Source: Ischnura elegans
Taxonomy: Eukaryota > Arthropoda > Insecta > Odonata > Coenagrionidae
Direction: 5' to 3'
Length of the DNA stretch: 64,000 nucleotides
NCBI RefSeq assembly: GCF_921293095.1
Contig: NC_060251.1
Coordinates: 42,575,644 to 42,639,643 of the forward strand
Below are positions 34,950 through 47,631 of the stretch, piece by piece (position 1 is the first letter of the stretch; every line of letters begins with the position of its first letter). Position numbers and translations under genes: made by a program. The notes under the pieces were generated by a model. The model searched no databases, was not told where the DNA came from, and saw only the letters and a list, made by a program, of their open reading frames with translations.

Positions 34950-35430
34950 GCCTGCGGAGACACGCCAGAAGGAGCCGCCCTCGCTGGTGAAATGACGGAT
35001 AACGTAACGCGGACTCACTTGAGGCTCCCGCCAGTTCCTCCCGGCAGCGCGATAGCGAAGGTTGGCGCGAGACAACTCTGGTTGGGGCTGGGCGGGAACC
35101 GACGACGGGCACTTTGCCGGAGACCGAGCCTCCCCTTCCCCCCCACCACCAATCTTCCCCCCCCGCTCTCTGAGATATCCCCCCAGACCAACCGATCTAA
35201 ACTCAGTCACAATCAGTCGGGCGGACGGCTCGCCTCTAAACCGTCGCTATTACCTCTAGAGTGTCTGGTGTGCCTTCCCTCAGGCGCCTTCCCCCTTGTG
35301 TGTTTTTGTTGACAGTCGCGAGTGTCCGGTAGCTGCAATGGATATCGCCGCCGGAATCTAACAGTGCATCGGCGAATCTTTTGGGATCTTCCGGTTGTCA
35401 AAGCCCTTAGTCCCCGGCTGGACCGCGACG
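34950..35430 (+). promoter_or_regulatory. GC- and CpG-rich candidate promoter and 5' UTR
   Basis: A ~500-bp stretch much richer in GC and CpG than its surroundings, running into a plausible start codon and strong donor. CAGTCACAATCAGTCGGGCG near 35204 includes initiator-like TCAGT sequences. No TATA box seen. Overlapping open frames on both strands here probably reflect composition only. Confidence 0.4.
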
Positions 35431-36330
35431 ATGGTGCCCCACTGTGACTTGCTGACGACGACCGGTAAGTGACTCATTGCAAACAAAAGCTGAGGTGAAT
35501 TCAATATTTTTTTACAAGAAAACAAAGCCAATAGGAAAACTTTATTGGAAACCGACACAGCACGTTTCAGCTATTTTTTTACTGAGCCACCAACATAATT
35601 TAAGTGCCCATCGAGTATCAACTTTTGTATTCCTATGTCGTAGAAGTCTGAAGCCTTCTTTAGAATGTTAGGGATATTCGATCTCAAATGTGATCCCTTC
35701 TTCATGAACCCCCCCCCCCATAAATCTACCGCCTCTCCAAACCCTCTCCTCAAATTTTTCGCTCTGGGAATCTAACAGTGCAAATATTTTTGAATATTCC
35801 GGTTGTCAATCGTCCAGGGCTGGTTCACGACAATGGTGCCCCACTGTGACTTGCTGACGACGACCGGTAATAGAGACAGTGAAAACAAAAGCTGATCGGA
35901 GGGAAGCCTTCCAGTATGGGTGTGCCGGAAGTCTTCAACATTATTGTTTTTATTCATTGTAGAAGAGAAAGGGGAGGAAGAGGATAGGATTATAAATGGA
36001 ATGAGAGGGCGTTTTGTGATTTGAAGAAGAAGATCCAAGATCGTAGCAGGGACGGCATAGAGAGAATGATTCTTAAATGTTTAACTCAACCGGTAGAATA
36101 CCTTAATACTATAATTATATATTTTTCAATATTATTATCTACATGAACGCGGGTATTCAGGAAGTAAGTTTCTCATTAAAAAATACTAAGTCACTAGAAA
36201 AACTTCAACTTTATTGGAAACTGACTCAGCAGCAATGTTTTAGCTCTTTTTTTGACTAATCTGCTAACATAATTCAGACACCTATCGAGGGATCAACTTT
36301 TGTATTCCGTATCGTAGAAGTCAGCGACCG
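35355..36330 (+). repeat. Tandem segmental duplication of the candidate exon and intron start
   Basis: Segment 1 (35355-35650) and segment 2 (35766-36325) share GGAATCTAACAGTGCA, TTCCGGTTGTCAA and the whole 34-base exon, and later ACTTTATTGGAAAC, CAACTTTTGTATTCC and CGTAGAAGTC. In copy 2 the donor has decayed to GGTAATAGA, there are small deletions upstream of the ATG (35833), and ~270 extra bases sit before the intronic match resumes near 36197. Confidence 0.75.
35431..35464 (+). CDS. Candidate first coding exon of an unidentified plus-strand gene
   Basis: ATG in a favourable context (GCGACGATGG) opens MVPHCDLLTTT plus one base and runs into a consensus donor G|GTAAGTG at 35465. It follows the GC-rich stretch, as a first exon should. 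I cannot identify the gene and found no matching later exon in the remaining 28 kb, so this may be a gene with a long first intron, a short noncoding transcript, or chance. A decayed copy of the same exon lies at 35766-35866. Confidence 0.35.
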
Positions 36331-37500
36331 GTGAAAGAAAATAGAGTGTGACAAACGCCTACGGCCTTTCGTTGTCTTCAAAACTCTGACCGGAGAGAAA
36401 TATTTTGGAGAATGCGCAAGAAATAATGAAAATCGCTTGGAGTAAGATCAGGACTGTTGTGCTGGATGATATAACAGCTCCCTTTCGTATGAGCATTTTG
36501 ATGGAGCAGCACAGTACCTGCAGTACGCACTCCAAGCCTCTCATTTTGAATGTCACGTCGTAATTTTGGGAACATTTCTCAGAAACGGTCAGCTTTGAGT
36601 TGAAGAAGACTGACACTTTGATTGAATTCACTGGCTGCAGACTTCTTGGGCAAAAGTTGATAACGCGATACGCCGAGTGCCTCAATTCTGGTGGTGGGTA
36701 CGCTGAAAAATATCTTGAGCATTACTGTACCTGTTGCTAATAAAGTATGCCATGAAACTTATTTTTACTGGAAGACTTACTTCCTCGATGCGTCGCTTAA
36801 TATTCTCACACGATACCTTGTAACGGGGTCGTATTTAGTGGAGGTTCAGCCACCTCCCCCGGAATAAGGAAAAGTTTGAGTGTTTAAGCTATCTACCGCC
36901 CGCCGCTAAGAGCAATCATAGTACTTCCTGTACGCCTACTCTTGTAATACATTATTTTTTAATTTCGTATTTATTTCATGTAAAATTATCATCGGATGCC
37001 CTTTTTTGTAAGTATTTGACCTAAACTTACATTGAAAGGATATAATCCACATAAATATGCTCACTGTATGCAAAGTATTTACACTATTGTCCGGCGTCAC
37101 ACCGACGGGGTGTACGGCAGGGGGTATTGCTACACCGAATGTACGAGCAGTTACATGTAGGTGCAACCAATATGACACGTGCACATGTCTTCATCCACAT
37201 ATTACCCTGCAAAACGCCTCAATATACGTGAGGCAATAGGTATTAGGACAAAAACGATGACCTGTGCAGGGATACAAAAATTCTTAGGTGAGATTTGTGA
37301 CTGAGATGATTGCCTGAGTTAAATATAGCATTGTTAAAGTCCTTCATTATTTCGGGGGAAAACGAATTCCTACATCAATCAGTTCGGTAAAACATCTTTC
37401 TTATTTTAATCGATTCTGTCTTACCTGGATTTGGCCCATGCTCTCACCAAGCATGCAACGTTCAATCCTCCACAACATATATCTCAGGCAAAGACAAAAC
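36331..37500. other. Intergenic, nothing recognised
   Basis: Open frames up to 108 codons on the minus strand (36359-36685) show no family motif. I see no RNA gene or clear element ends. Confidence 0.4.
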
Positions 37501-37777
37501 CAGGGACGGATTCAGCATCAAATTGGGGAGGGGGGGCATGACTTGGGTCCGGGGGGTATGAAATATCCACCAGGAGATAGGGGTGTTCTCCCGTGTAAAT
37601 GTTTTTAAGATATATATTTTTACACGTTTTGGAGCGCAAGATTTCATTTTTATTCTTAACAACGGATGAAATCGAATAAAATAAAAAACTATAAAACTAA
37701 TAGAAATTAAATACATATTTTTAATAAAATTTAGGGAGGTAATGATCCCTTGACCAACCCCCCTTAATCCGCCACTG
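37501..37777 (+). mobile_element. hAT-type MITE, 277 bp (family 3 relative)
   Basis: Ends CAGGGACGGATTCAG and, reversed, CAGTGGCGGATT. GGCATGACTTGGGTCCG and TGTTCTCCCGTGTAAA match the reverse strand of the 33.0-33.3 kb MITE. The 8-bp flank is not a clean duplication (GACAAAAC against AATATAAC), so the boundaries are less certain. Confidence 0.65.
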
Positions 37778-39184
37778 AATATAACAAAACCAAAGACATC
37801 AAAAAACTCAACGCAAATATCGACCTATCAAATCTACTGGAAATATTATTCGACAAGCAAGTCGTGCTCTTTCAACGTTCGCGGGAAGAATTGAATTTTT
37901 GAACCTCTCCGTTTTCGAATCTAATTATTTTAATATGTAATCATCATTTAATTTTCTCGTGTTAAAGTACCCGAATTAATACCTCGAAGACCAGATGAAT
38001 ACTTGGGTAATCAAGTAAATTTAGGTGTACTTGAATACTTGAGTAATCTACTAATTATAAAAGACAGTAATGGGACTCCTCATTAATCTTATTAACCCGT
38101 AATCAACACAGTTAATCGGATTTCCTAGGAATGATTTAACTCAATTCTCTCATCAATTCTTCTGTAAACCTATCATTTCATGTTAACGTCTTTCTCATCC
38201 GTTATCACTTGATCAACATATCTCATTCGGGGACTTCCTTTGCCGTTCTTCCCGTTATATTGCCCTTCGACGATTGTCTTTATTATATACCATCATGCTC
38301 CATCGAATGAATGCATCGTAATCATTCAAGAACTCATGAGAATATTGAGACACAATACATGAGAACGTGAATGAACACGATGAAACCAATTTCTCAGGAT
38401 GACTTCAAAATGGAATGACTTTTCACCAGGAATAAAATGATTACTAGAAAATATTGTGACTTGGATAGCACTAGCTGTGATTCATAGCAGGTACTACTAG
38501 CTAAATTAATCATTCGAGTGCCTCAGAGCATAACATTGAAAACAGTGAATACGAATTGAAACCGGTATAGCTGCCTGGTTATATGACAGGGCATTCATTG
38601 CATTTATTCATTTACTCATGCATTTTATAGAATCTTCGAGCATGTATTCGAGTAATCGTATTCTCAAATACACCAAAAAGACAACTCGATCTGTAAAATA
38701 CACATGAGACACCAGTCGAAAAATAGCAAGAAAAAGGCTACAACAAATAAATCTTACTTTATTGAATGTTATTGACCTTTAATATTTTCGGTTACCCGAA
38801 CAAAAAACATAAACTGTCCACCTAACATACACCTTCCCTCAGATGTGATGTTGAAATGTGTATGCAATCAGTTACTGCGGCATTAAAATCTCATCTGCCT
38901 TAACGTAATTTGTTCATGAATTTGTGTGAATTAACTCTATGATTTAATCACTACGTAGAGTGGTATTCTACATAGTTGCATCGGATTTTCTTCGAGTGAG
39001 TTGTGTGAGATAATTTTTTCTTAATGCAAGAAAAAAACCAGAAAAGGCAGCAAATGCAATTCTATCATCGTCCGTACTGATGAAGGAGACAACATATTTC
39101 TTGAGGAGAATGTGTGTAAAAATGGTGAAAATAATGTTTTTCATGCTTAATTCTAAATGAAGAAAATTTCCACCAGGAAGCATA
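37778..39184. other. Intergenic, nothing recognised
   Basis: AT-rich sequence without convincing coding frames or element ends. Confidence 0.4.
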
Positions 39185-39475
39185 AGGCGGATTTGAGAGG
39201 GGGAGCACGGGATGTCCCATGGGAGGGGGAGCTCCCCCTTCCAGATGCTTAAGAAATGGACAAGATTTTTAATACGGTTAACATTACGTTCGATTTGCTT
39301 TGTTTATTACGGACTCTAAATTATTTAATTTCATATTAATAATTTGTTTATAAAAATTAAGAGAATATTTCGTATGGTAATTGTTGTATGTTAATCTCAA
39401 ATACGAGATGACCGTTTGCCTGTCAGATCCTTGAGCCTCCCCTCAGAAAAAAATCCTGAATCCTCCCTTTCCAGG
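39185..39475. repeat. Dispersed repeat, copy 1 (pair with 44.96-45.2 kb)
   Basis: Begins near GGCGGATTTGAGAGGGGGAG. Shares AGAGAATATTTCGT, TTTGTTTATTACG-like and AATC(C/T)TGAATCC landmarks with 44960-45200 in the same orientation. Probably an old DNA-transposon remnant with G-rich ends. Confidence 0.45.
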
Positions 39476-39526
39476 AATAAATACTTTTTATGCATATCAA
39501 ATTAAGGAAGTAATGCGATTCGGTTT

Positions 39527-39710
39527 CAAGTGAAAAACTGGGTGAAATGCACTCAGGATTGAAAAAATATGATTGAGAATTTGTAAAATGCCTAAGGGAT
39601 ACAATAAGTGAAAAATATCTTCGTGGCAGGAATAGAAGAATCAACAACTTGCTATTTCTACATGGTATCATGTGGAAATAGGAAAGTTGTTGATCCTTCT
39701 ATTCCTGCGA
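39527..39710. repeat. ~180-bp hairpin repeat, solo copy
   Basis: Same unit as nested at 30.8 kb, starting GAAAAACTGGGTGAAATGCA and ending in the inverted arms at 39629-39708 that close at CATGGTATCATG. Here it is not inside the MITE, which shows it moves or is copied independently. Confidence 0.8.
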
Positions 39711-41547
39711 TTATGGATTTCCACCAAGTTACGCCGCTCCTATTAATAATATCTTCGTGCTTTCGAAATTTAAGAAATGGGGTTTCATCTTCAAGAGAAG
39801 GAATTTTACGTCACAACTTCGCGAATCCATATAAAAGAAGATGGTATTACAAGCGGAAGCATCGTCATTTTTGCGATAATAATATTGGTTTCCACGCTGT
39901 GCCTCTACTTCATTGAAAGGTGATTCAGCACCACTGGCGGGTCCAACTTACGAGTAAATGCAAACAAGAGCGATTTCCGGTCCCTGGGGTTGGGAAAGTT
40001 CGAGATTACATGATGGTACTGGTTGGGTAACTACGACGATAGCGATTGCTCTCATACTGTTTACTTTGACTAGAAATTTTAAAATACACGTCAGCTGGTG
40101 GGGATGAAATTATAAAATCTCTCGATTGGTTGAGGAACCAGTAAATGAACTAAAATACTTTATTTCTTTGATACGGGCAGTGCTATGATATGAGTACCTG
40201 GACGGAAAAATCCTCATTTACAACAAGCGTTATATTGAAATAAAAAACATGCAATTTTACTATCACAAAATATACTTTATAAGTACAGCATACTATATTA
40301 TATTTATTATTTCATGCAAATATGACACACGCCTGTTCTCCGATCTTTTTTTGCTATAAAAGGACATTCACTTAAGGAAAAATGTGCGCGTTTCAAATCT
40401 CCGCATTTTATTTCAATAAATGAAATGTGTAATCAATGAATGTGATATTTTTGAGATCATGGAAGCATTATAACTAGCTTAAGCATTTGAATCGATTCCT
40501 CAATATAAATAAAAACGAGACCAAGATTAAAATGACAACATCCTAAATCACGTGATTGGTCTAATTGGCTAACTAAAACTATCGCATTTTTTATAATTTA
40601 ATTTATTTACATCGGACATCTTATTTTTATAAACTTTTATCCCCACTAGTAGTCATTTAAATAAAGATTTTTATGAAATATAATTATTGGTATTTAATTC
40701 TCAATTTTTTTCATTTCCAAAATAACACTTACGTCAGGGTTTTTATGATAAAAACATTTTTTATGCTCTGGGTTTTCAAGGACATTAAATAATAAAGGCT
40801 GGAAGAAAATGTGCGACTATAATAGTCTGAAACAATTAAATAAAAAAAGGGTGAGATCGCACAATCTTATTGTTGATAATTGCTCAAAGCTCTCGTTTAA
40901 TGAAGCACATAGATTAATTGTTTCAGACAATTATAATCTCAAATTTTCGTCCTATCTTAATTATTCTGTCCTTAAAAATCCATATTATAAAATAAAATAT
41001 CGAAAAGGCCAGATACCCTAGAAAAATTTTTCATGGTAACTGCAAAATGCATCCGAAAAAATGTTTCCGCTGCCATGGTTCAGTAACTGAGGAGTTACGA
41101 CCTAATATTTACGGACAAAAAATGCTTAGAATTGTCTCCCCTACCACTTCCTGAACTATTCCAGATTCATCCTGGAACACCATGTGTATTTACATTGGGA
41201 TTTCGACCGTGAAAAATGGGATGCTGTCAAGTGTTCGATCTCAATGGCTGATGGCCAATTCCCATTAATGACATTTCCTCACTCATAGTCAGCCAAGAAC
41301 GAAGAGGGAAGCTCTTCTCCGTCGCTTTTCTGAATGAAGCCCCTTTCCACACGTGCTACTCATCACTGTGTCACGAAAATATTTCATTCGTTTCCATTCC
41401 ATTAATTTGGTTTCGATGGTGTTGATTGACGCAGATTTCTGAAACACTTTGACAAGTACGGGATACGAGAGCCAATATACGCCTTGCCATTGATCTTAAA
41501 AACTGAAGGTGATTTTTTGACCAACACCAACGTTGTTTTCTCTAAGC
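39711..41547. other. Intergenic, nothing recognised
   Basis: AT-rich sequence. Small open frames (for example 40809-41021) have no recognisable domain. Confidence 0.4.
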
Positions 41548-42248
41548 CAGGGATTCTCAAACTTTATTTTTGCCATCCCCCGTCCTTTCATGCGAAATTG
41601 GATACCATCCATGCCCCCACTTGAAGTGGCGGATATAATATATGCCCCCTCCCCCCTGACGGGGCGCCCGTATTTTCGAAAATTGCAAAATCACAATTGT
41701 AACTTTTATATATCATAAGATGGCATGGTCTTGTCCGTGTATGTAATCATTTTAAATAAGACTTTCTTAAAGTTTGCATGTGACTTGATTTTTTTTATTA
41801 CGATGGAAGTAACAGTACCTCAACACATCTCCCCCATGATTTTTTTCTGCAATCGCCTTTGCCCCCTTCACAGTAAATTTCAAGCGAAAAAACAAATATT
41901 ATGTTAAGAAAACATGCAGTATACTATCACAAAATACAAAATTATGTGTAAAACATTAAATTTTATTATTATACAAACATTTGATATGAGGCACACATGA
42001 TTGAGACTTATTTCCGGCTATGTTGCTGCTATAAAAGGACATGCTTTTACTCAAGTGGGTTGTAAAGTTTTCTAAACACCAAAATTGATTTTAAAAACGA
42101 ACAGCATTAAATTATTAAAAAAATGTAAGAATTTTATTTACTCAGAGACTTATTTTTAACTCGTCTCTCGCACACGTCCCCCTGACATGTCTTCGCACCT
42201 GGCTGGGGGGGGGGGGGAGGGTGGCACCCCCCAGTTGGGAAAACCCTG
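41548..42248. mobile_element. hAT MITE, 701 bp (Charlie-type ends)
   Basis: Left end CAGGGATTCTCAAACTTT and right end, reversed, CAGGGTTTTCCCAACT, flanked by CTCTAAGC (41540-41547) and CTCTAAGT (42249-42256), an 8-bp duplication with one change. G-rich or C-rich tracts lie next to both ends. No coding capacity. Confidence 0.85.
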
Positions 42249-42412
42249 CTCTAAGTGATTAGTGTGCGCTCCTCAGATTGGTATTCTTTAGTCCTCCTTA
42301 TCTCCCAATATCCCTCATTATGTCCTTCACTCCCGCGTGGTTCCTCATACTTTTATCAATCTTTACTTGTCCAAACATGGGTGTTGCCACGTGTTTCCTC
42401 CGACATGAGGAA

Positions 42413-43074
42413 AATAGGGTGGTTTCCTATTATTTTTTTATTGCCTAAATCGAAAGATTATTACTCCTGGAATACGTATTTCACGCTTTTAGATTTTTAA
42501 ATGACAATATCTATTTTTCGCGATTAAATGAAAAGTGAAAATTTTCAAGCGCGCGAAAACGCGACGGGTAAGGAAATCTCTCCGTGTGACGTATTTCTGG
42601 TTCCCCCTCCCGTCTTGTGAGGTGACCTTGATCGAGGCTCTGAGCGCTGATAGGACGCAGGATGCTAGAGGGTAGCTGAGTAGGTACCTTGCTGGCTGGT
42701 AGCGCTTGGCTTAAAAAAGGTTTATTAATACCTTATCAAACGAAGAAAACTTTCCGACCTTAGCCAGTTTTAATAGGTGATTATTAAGACATGTTTCCCT
42801 GAGCTCTGCGCCTCATGCATGCATTGGTAATCTCAGACGATGTATAACTCCTATCTTCTCCTATAGAAACTAGGTCCCTGTGACGTCACGTGGAGTGGCA
42901 TCGCATGGGCGCCAATCTGGCCGTTTTCAAATGAGGATAAAAATGGACAATGGCCATTCGTCTAAACCGGTATTTCTAAAACGAAATAATTTGTATATTA
43001 TGAATACAGTAATGGTGGGTAACGAATCGCAATCAATGCCTTTCGGTTTCTTTGATGAAGGAAACCAACCTATT
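42413..43074 (+). mobile_element. ~665-bp MITE family, copy 3
   Basis: Ends AATAGGGTGGTTTCC and GGAAACCAACCTATT. Internal landmarks in order: ATTATTACTCCTGGAATACG; AAGCGCGCGAAAACGCGACG; GCTCTGCGCCTCATGCATGC; TGTGACGTCACGTGGAGTGG. About 53 bases past its right end (43075-43127) are also shared with copy 4. Confidence 0.9.
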
Positions 43075-43127
43075 ATGGAGTAAAATGACGCTCCCATTAT
43101 GTAATTGCTGGATAGTTTCGCCAAATC

Positions 43128-44040
43128 TGTGGCGTAATATCGCCTACCAAATTTTTGGCCCTTTCGCCGATAAGTTGATGACGTCACGAACTCTTGCCGA
43201 GCGGGTGACCGCCTTTCCGCTACTCCACGACCTTGAGCGTCGGACACCGTGGTTCACTGCTGCTCAAACTCATGTGAGTGATTCCTCCATTCAATGAGCG
43301 GTTTATCCCGAACGAATATTGATAGAAACCTAAAAGCCGCTTGTCTATGCATATTAGACCTCAAGATGTATTGTCACTGAGAAGTATCATCGCACAGACG
43401 CTTGTGTTAATAAGGCGTCGCAGAATGCAATCCCGATCGTTAGAACGACAGTGGGTGGATCGCCACAAAAAATACATTTAATAATCGAAATTTTCATTAA
43501 ATAAGTCATTTGTAATATAAATTAATTAAAACCTACGCAATCATCTTGAAAGTGTCATGATACATAACGTCCAGGTCAGTATTTGCCGGTGCTAAAAATT
43601 TTCAAACCATACCTTAGTATTATCTTAAACGATTTTTAAACATCTGAGACACAAGCAAATGATGGCAACGAGATATTATACATTCCCTCAATATTACTAA
43701 ATGTCAACATAAGTTTTCCATGACTTTGGCCCTGAAAGACCAAATTTTTGGCCAAAAATGGAAATATTACCTCACTCAACGTGAACTTACGTGTGTACGT
43801 GTTGATGGAGGCTTGGATGGAGTGGTTCAGTAGGCGTAGCTTGGCTTCCGGGCCGTGCTCCGCGTCTATTCATCTTCGCACGACGTTGCGTGAGGCGTCT
43901 TCAAACCTGAAGACGCCTGCTGCAGTGCCGGCGAAACTTTCATACGAAGATTAGTCGATGCGGAGGAGAGCCCAGAAGTCAAGCTGCGACAAAGTTAGTA
44001 CGCTTTTTTTGGGTTGATTATTCTAAATCAGAAGTTAGAA
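43128..44040. other. Intergenic, nothing recognised
   Basis: Mixed-composition sequence. A 68-codon frame at 43748 (MAKNGNITSL...) has no domain I recognise; the GC rise near 43830-43980 may mark an old exon or element but cannot be supported. Confidence 0.3.
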
Positions 44041-44285
<245 letters not shown>

Positions 44286-44959
44286 AAAAGTTGAAAAGAA
44301 GGTAATCCCTACGTGAATGAATCTAGAAGTAATCTAAAGATCTATCGAACGGGAGTGATTCGTCTCCTTTAAGTCGTCTTGTGCATTCCATGGCTTTGGG
44401 ATCTTCCTTGCCTTCCTTCCTTCCTTGTCTTTAAAGTACACGTCATCCGAGGAGACGACAAAAAACAACTGGTTGTAAATCATTCCTCACGGTCGAGACG
44501 TCCCGTCCCACTCATTGAGGCATGGGCCATCAAAACCGCTGCCGCGCAGGGAATCACTCGGATCGCAGTAATTTCGGGCGACACAGGCCCACTGTTCACG
44601 GATGAGTGACAGCCACCGCACGATGACTCAATTCACTATCCGTGACTTCTTGTCAACCTCACTCTCACCAGAGTTCTTTCTTCCCGAAAACTTCAGTATA
44701 TGGTTACGACTCGGCTGGCAAATTCCCCAAAACTTAAAGCAGTTATCTCTCAGGAGTATATATTTTAGTATGTATAAGAAAGAGTGGTCAAGATGACTTT
44801 ACTTCCGCGCAGTGGGCTGAATTGTCAAAAATTTGGCGAAAAAGAGAAGAAGCCAATTTAAGTGAACTTTTGTGTGTGTAGGTTTTTTTCGGGTCGCTTG
44901 TTACGAACTTATGGCCGAGAAATTATATTTTACCTATAACAAAACGGCAAAAAAAAACA
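44286..44959. other. Intergenic, nothing recognised
   Basis: A 76-codon frame at 44379 (ending AVISGDTGPLFTDE) is not recognised; there are no splice or family features strong enough to call an exon. Confidence 0.3.
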
Positions 44960-45200
44960 GATTAGTTGATCTCCTTAATGTATATGATTAGGTATATTTT
45001 TACGTGTACGTTACTTTTGTTTTGTGTTACGTAGCCTCGATCATTTTATTCCATATTAATAACTTTAATATTAATATAAAGAGAATATTTCGTGCAGTAA
45101 TTTTTGTATCTTGTTTTTAATCTCAAGCATGAACAGATCGCTTACCTGGCAGACCCTTTCCCCTCCTCCCAGGAAAAAAATTCTGAATCCGCTCATGTCT
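44960..45200. repeat. Dispersed repeat, copy 2 (pair with 39.2-39.5 kb)
   Basis: Same order of landmarks as 39185-39475, ending in TTCTGAATCCGCTCATG just before MITE copy 4. Confidence 0.45.
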
Positions 45201-45236
45201 ACTATCATCTCTTGGGTGATCTCATGATATACTGCC

Positions 45237-45907
45237 AATAGGGTGGTTTCCTATTATTTTTTTATTGCCTAAATCGAAAGATTATTACTCCTGGAATACG
45301 TATTTCACGCTTTTAGATTTTTAAATGACAATATCTATTTTTCGCGATTAAATGAAAAGTGAAAATTTTCAAGCGCGCGAAAACGCGACGGCTAAGTATG
45401 AATGCCGGGAAATCTCTCCGTACGTCGTATTTCTGGTTCCCGTTGCCGCCCTGCGAGGTGACCTTGAGGCGAGGCTTAGCGCTGATACGACGCAGGCTGC
45501 TAACGGGTAGCTGAGTACCCTGCTGACTAGTAGCGCTTGGCTTAAATAAGGATTATTAATATACCTTATCAAACGAGGAAAACTTTCCGACCTTAGCCAG
45601 TTTTAATAAGTGATTATTAAGACATGTTTCCCTGAGCTCTGCGCCTCATGCATGCATTGGTAACCTCAGACGATGCATAACTCCTATCTTCTCCTATAGA
45701 AACTAGGTCCCTGTGACGTCACGTGGAGTGGCATCGCATGGACGCCAATTTGGCCCTTTTCAAATGAGGATAAAATTGGACCATTGCCATTCGTTTAAAC
45801 CGGCATTTCTAAAACGAAATAATTTGTATATTATGAGTACACTAATGGTGGGTAACGAATCGCAATTATTGCCTTTTGTTTTCTTTGATGAAGGAAACCA
45901 ACCTATT
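45237..45907 (+). mobile_element. ~665-bp MITE family, copy 4
   Basis: Ends AATAGGGTGGTTTCC and GGAAACCAACCTATT. Closest to copy 3: same internal order, same diverged right end, and ~53 bases of shared sequence beyond it (45908-45960). Confidence 0.9.
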
Positions 45908-46270
45908 ATGGAGTAAAATGACGCTCCCATTATGTAATTGCTGGATAGTTTCGCCAAAGTAATTGTGACATTCTTTGCAATTTGAAATCGCATTTGTAAA
46001 ATGTGAATATAGTTTTAGGCAAAAAGTAGATACATACATGTACAATCGATTGTCGACGAGTTTACTTTGAGGAAATTTATAGTGACTACATAAAACAGCC
46101 ATAGTAATTTTCCACATTTATTTATTTATCTCAACCAGTTTCATTGTTTATACACACGCCATTATGTGCCCTCATATATATACATCTCGTTATCTACATA
46201 TAAATTGTATTTTCGCGTATCATACCTTAAAGAATTTAATTTTCCCATGACCCTAATTCTTTTTACTGTG

Positions 46271-46943
46271 AATAGGGTGGTTTCCTATTTTTTTAAGGCC
46301 TAAATAGAATGATTATTACTCCTGGAGTACGTATTTCACGCTTTTAGATTTTTAAATGACGAAATCTATTTTTCGCGAAAAATTTTCAAGCGCGCGAACA
46401 TGCGACGGCTAAGTATGAATGCTGGGAAAAACCCGTGTGTCGTCATTCTGGTTCCAGCTTCCGCTATGTGAGGCCACCATGGTGCGCGGCTATGAGCGCC
46501 GCTACGACGCAGGCTGCTAGCAGGTAGCGCTTGGCTTATTAATACCCTAAGGTTGGCTTAATAAGGATTATTAATACCGTATTCAACGAAGGAAACTTTC
46601 CAACCTTAGGCAATTTTGATAGGTGATATTAAGAGATGTTTCCCTGAGCTCTGTGCCTTATGGATACATTAAGCACCTCAGACGATGTACGATTATACAT
46701 TACATTATGCATCTCAGGCGATGTAAAACTCCTGACTACACGTATAGCATGTATGCCCCTGTGACGTCACGTGGAGTGGCGCCAATCTGGTCTTTTTCAA
46801 ATGAGGTTAAAATTGACCATTAAAATTCTTATAAACTGGGATTTTTAAAACCAAATAATTTGTATATTATGAATACACTAATGGTAGGTAAGGAATCGCC
46901 ATCAATGCCTTTCGTTTTCTTTGATGAAGGAAACTACCCTATT
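46271..46943 (+). mobile_element. ~665-bp MITE family, copy 5
   Basis: Ends AATAGGGTGGTTTCC and GGAAACTACCCTATT, a well matched terminal inverted repeat. Same internal landmarks with a small internal rearrangement near 46535-46700. CTGTGACGTCACGTGGAGTG is intact near 46750. Confidence 0.9.
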
Positions 46944-47631
46944 TTATTTGATAAAACCATCTAGTGGAACCACATTGAGGCGTTTTGTACGTTAGAAGCA
47001 TTTGCTTTGAATAACTCGTTGGAGCGGGTGGGTGGCGCCGTGGAGAGCCAGGAGGTGTGGTCGCCTCTGCGCGGGCGAGGAAGGAAGTAGTGACGGAAGG
47101 AAATGGCCGCGTAAAAGGATCGCATCCTCTCTCTCTCCGAAGTAAACTCGTGGAGAGGCGGTGGCTGGGTGGACTGTTAGTTGTGTATACATACAAACGA
47201 CATACATCGTCCCTCATAGGCGGGGCAATTTGAGCGAGGTATTGGTAAAGGGACGGGAAGTTCATATGATAATCATGGTGGGGAAGAGGTAGGAAGCTTT
47301 TAGAAAGAGAAACTCCAACCATGTGTATGGTGAAACGTGATTCTCCATGTTCTGGGTTACGCAGTGTCCAACTTCGCCATTGACAAGTTTCGCCTTTGAT
47401 GTTTCTGGCATCTTCAGGGATGGATGGATCGATGAATACACAGGGCGAGATAAAACCGTGAAACTTGTCTTGATGGGCGAAAGAAAAGTTTCCGGATAAG
47501 GAGGTAACCACCGCATGGAGGAATGTTTGGCGTCTACAGGTGTCAGTGGCGGATAAAAGGGAGTAATAACCCCCCTTAATTTCTGGAAAATTAACATAAT
47601 GGTGATCATTAAGGTGCCTTTTCACCACCAA
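46939..47631 (-). CDS. Doubtful 230-codon open frame
   Basis: An uninterrupted minus-strand frame, one of the longer ones in the window. The product (MVVKRHLNDHHYVNFPEIKG...) has no domain I recognise. Its first codons overlap a transposon-end sequence near 47543 (CAGTGGCGGATAAAAGGGAG) and its last codons run into MITE copy 5. The other two minus frames are also partly open, as expected of a GC-rich stretch. Most likely chance or decayed element sequence. Confidence 0.12.
   Translation of the reverse strand: MVVKRHLNDHHYVNFPEIKGGYYSLLSATDTCRRQTFLHAVVTSLSGNFSFAHQDKFHGFISPCVFIDPSIPEDARNIKGETCQWRSWTLRNPEHGESRFTIHMVGVSLSKSFLPLPHHDYHMNFPSLYQYLAQIAPPMRDDVCRLYVYTTNSPPSHRLSTSLLRRERGCDPFTRPFPSVTTSFLARAEATTPPGSPRRHPPAPTSYSKQMLLTYKTPQCGSTRWFYQIK

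Noticed and set aside
36359..36685. 108-codon minus-strand frame with a hydrophobic stretch
   Set aside because: No start context, domain or splice partners; hydrophobicity is expected from AT-rich sequence.
42880..43083. Similar ~67-codon frames starting [12 protein letters not shown] at 42880 and 45713
   Set aside because: Both are the same part of the ~665-bp MITE; the other copies carry stops, so similarity reflects shared element ancestry, not a gene.
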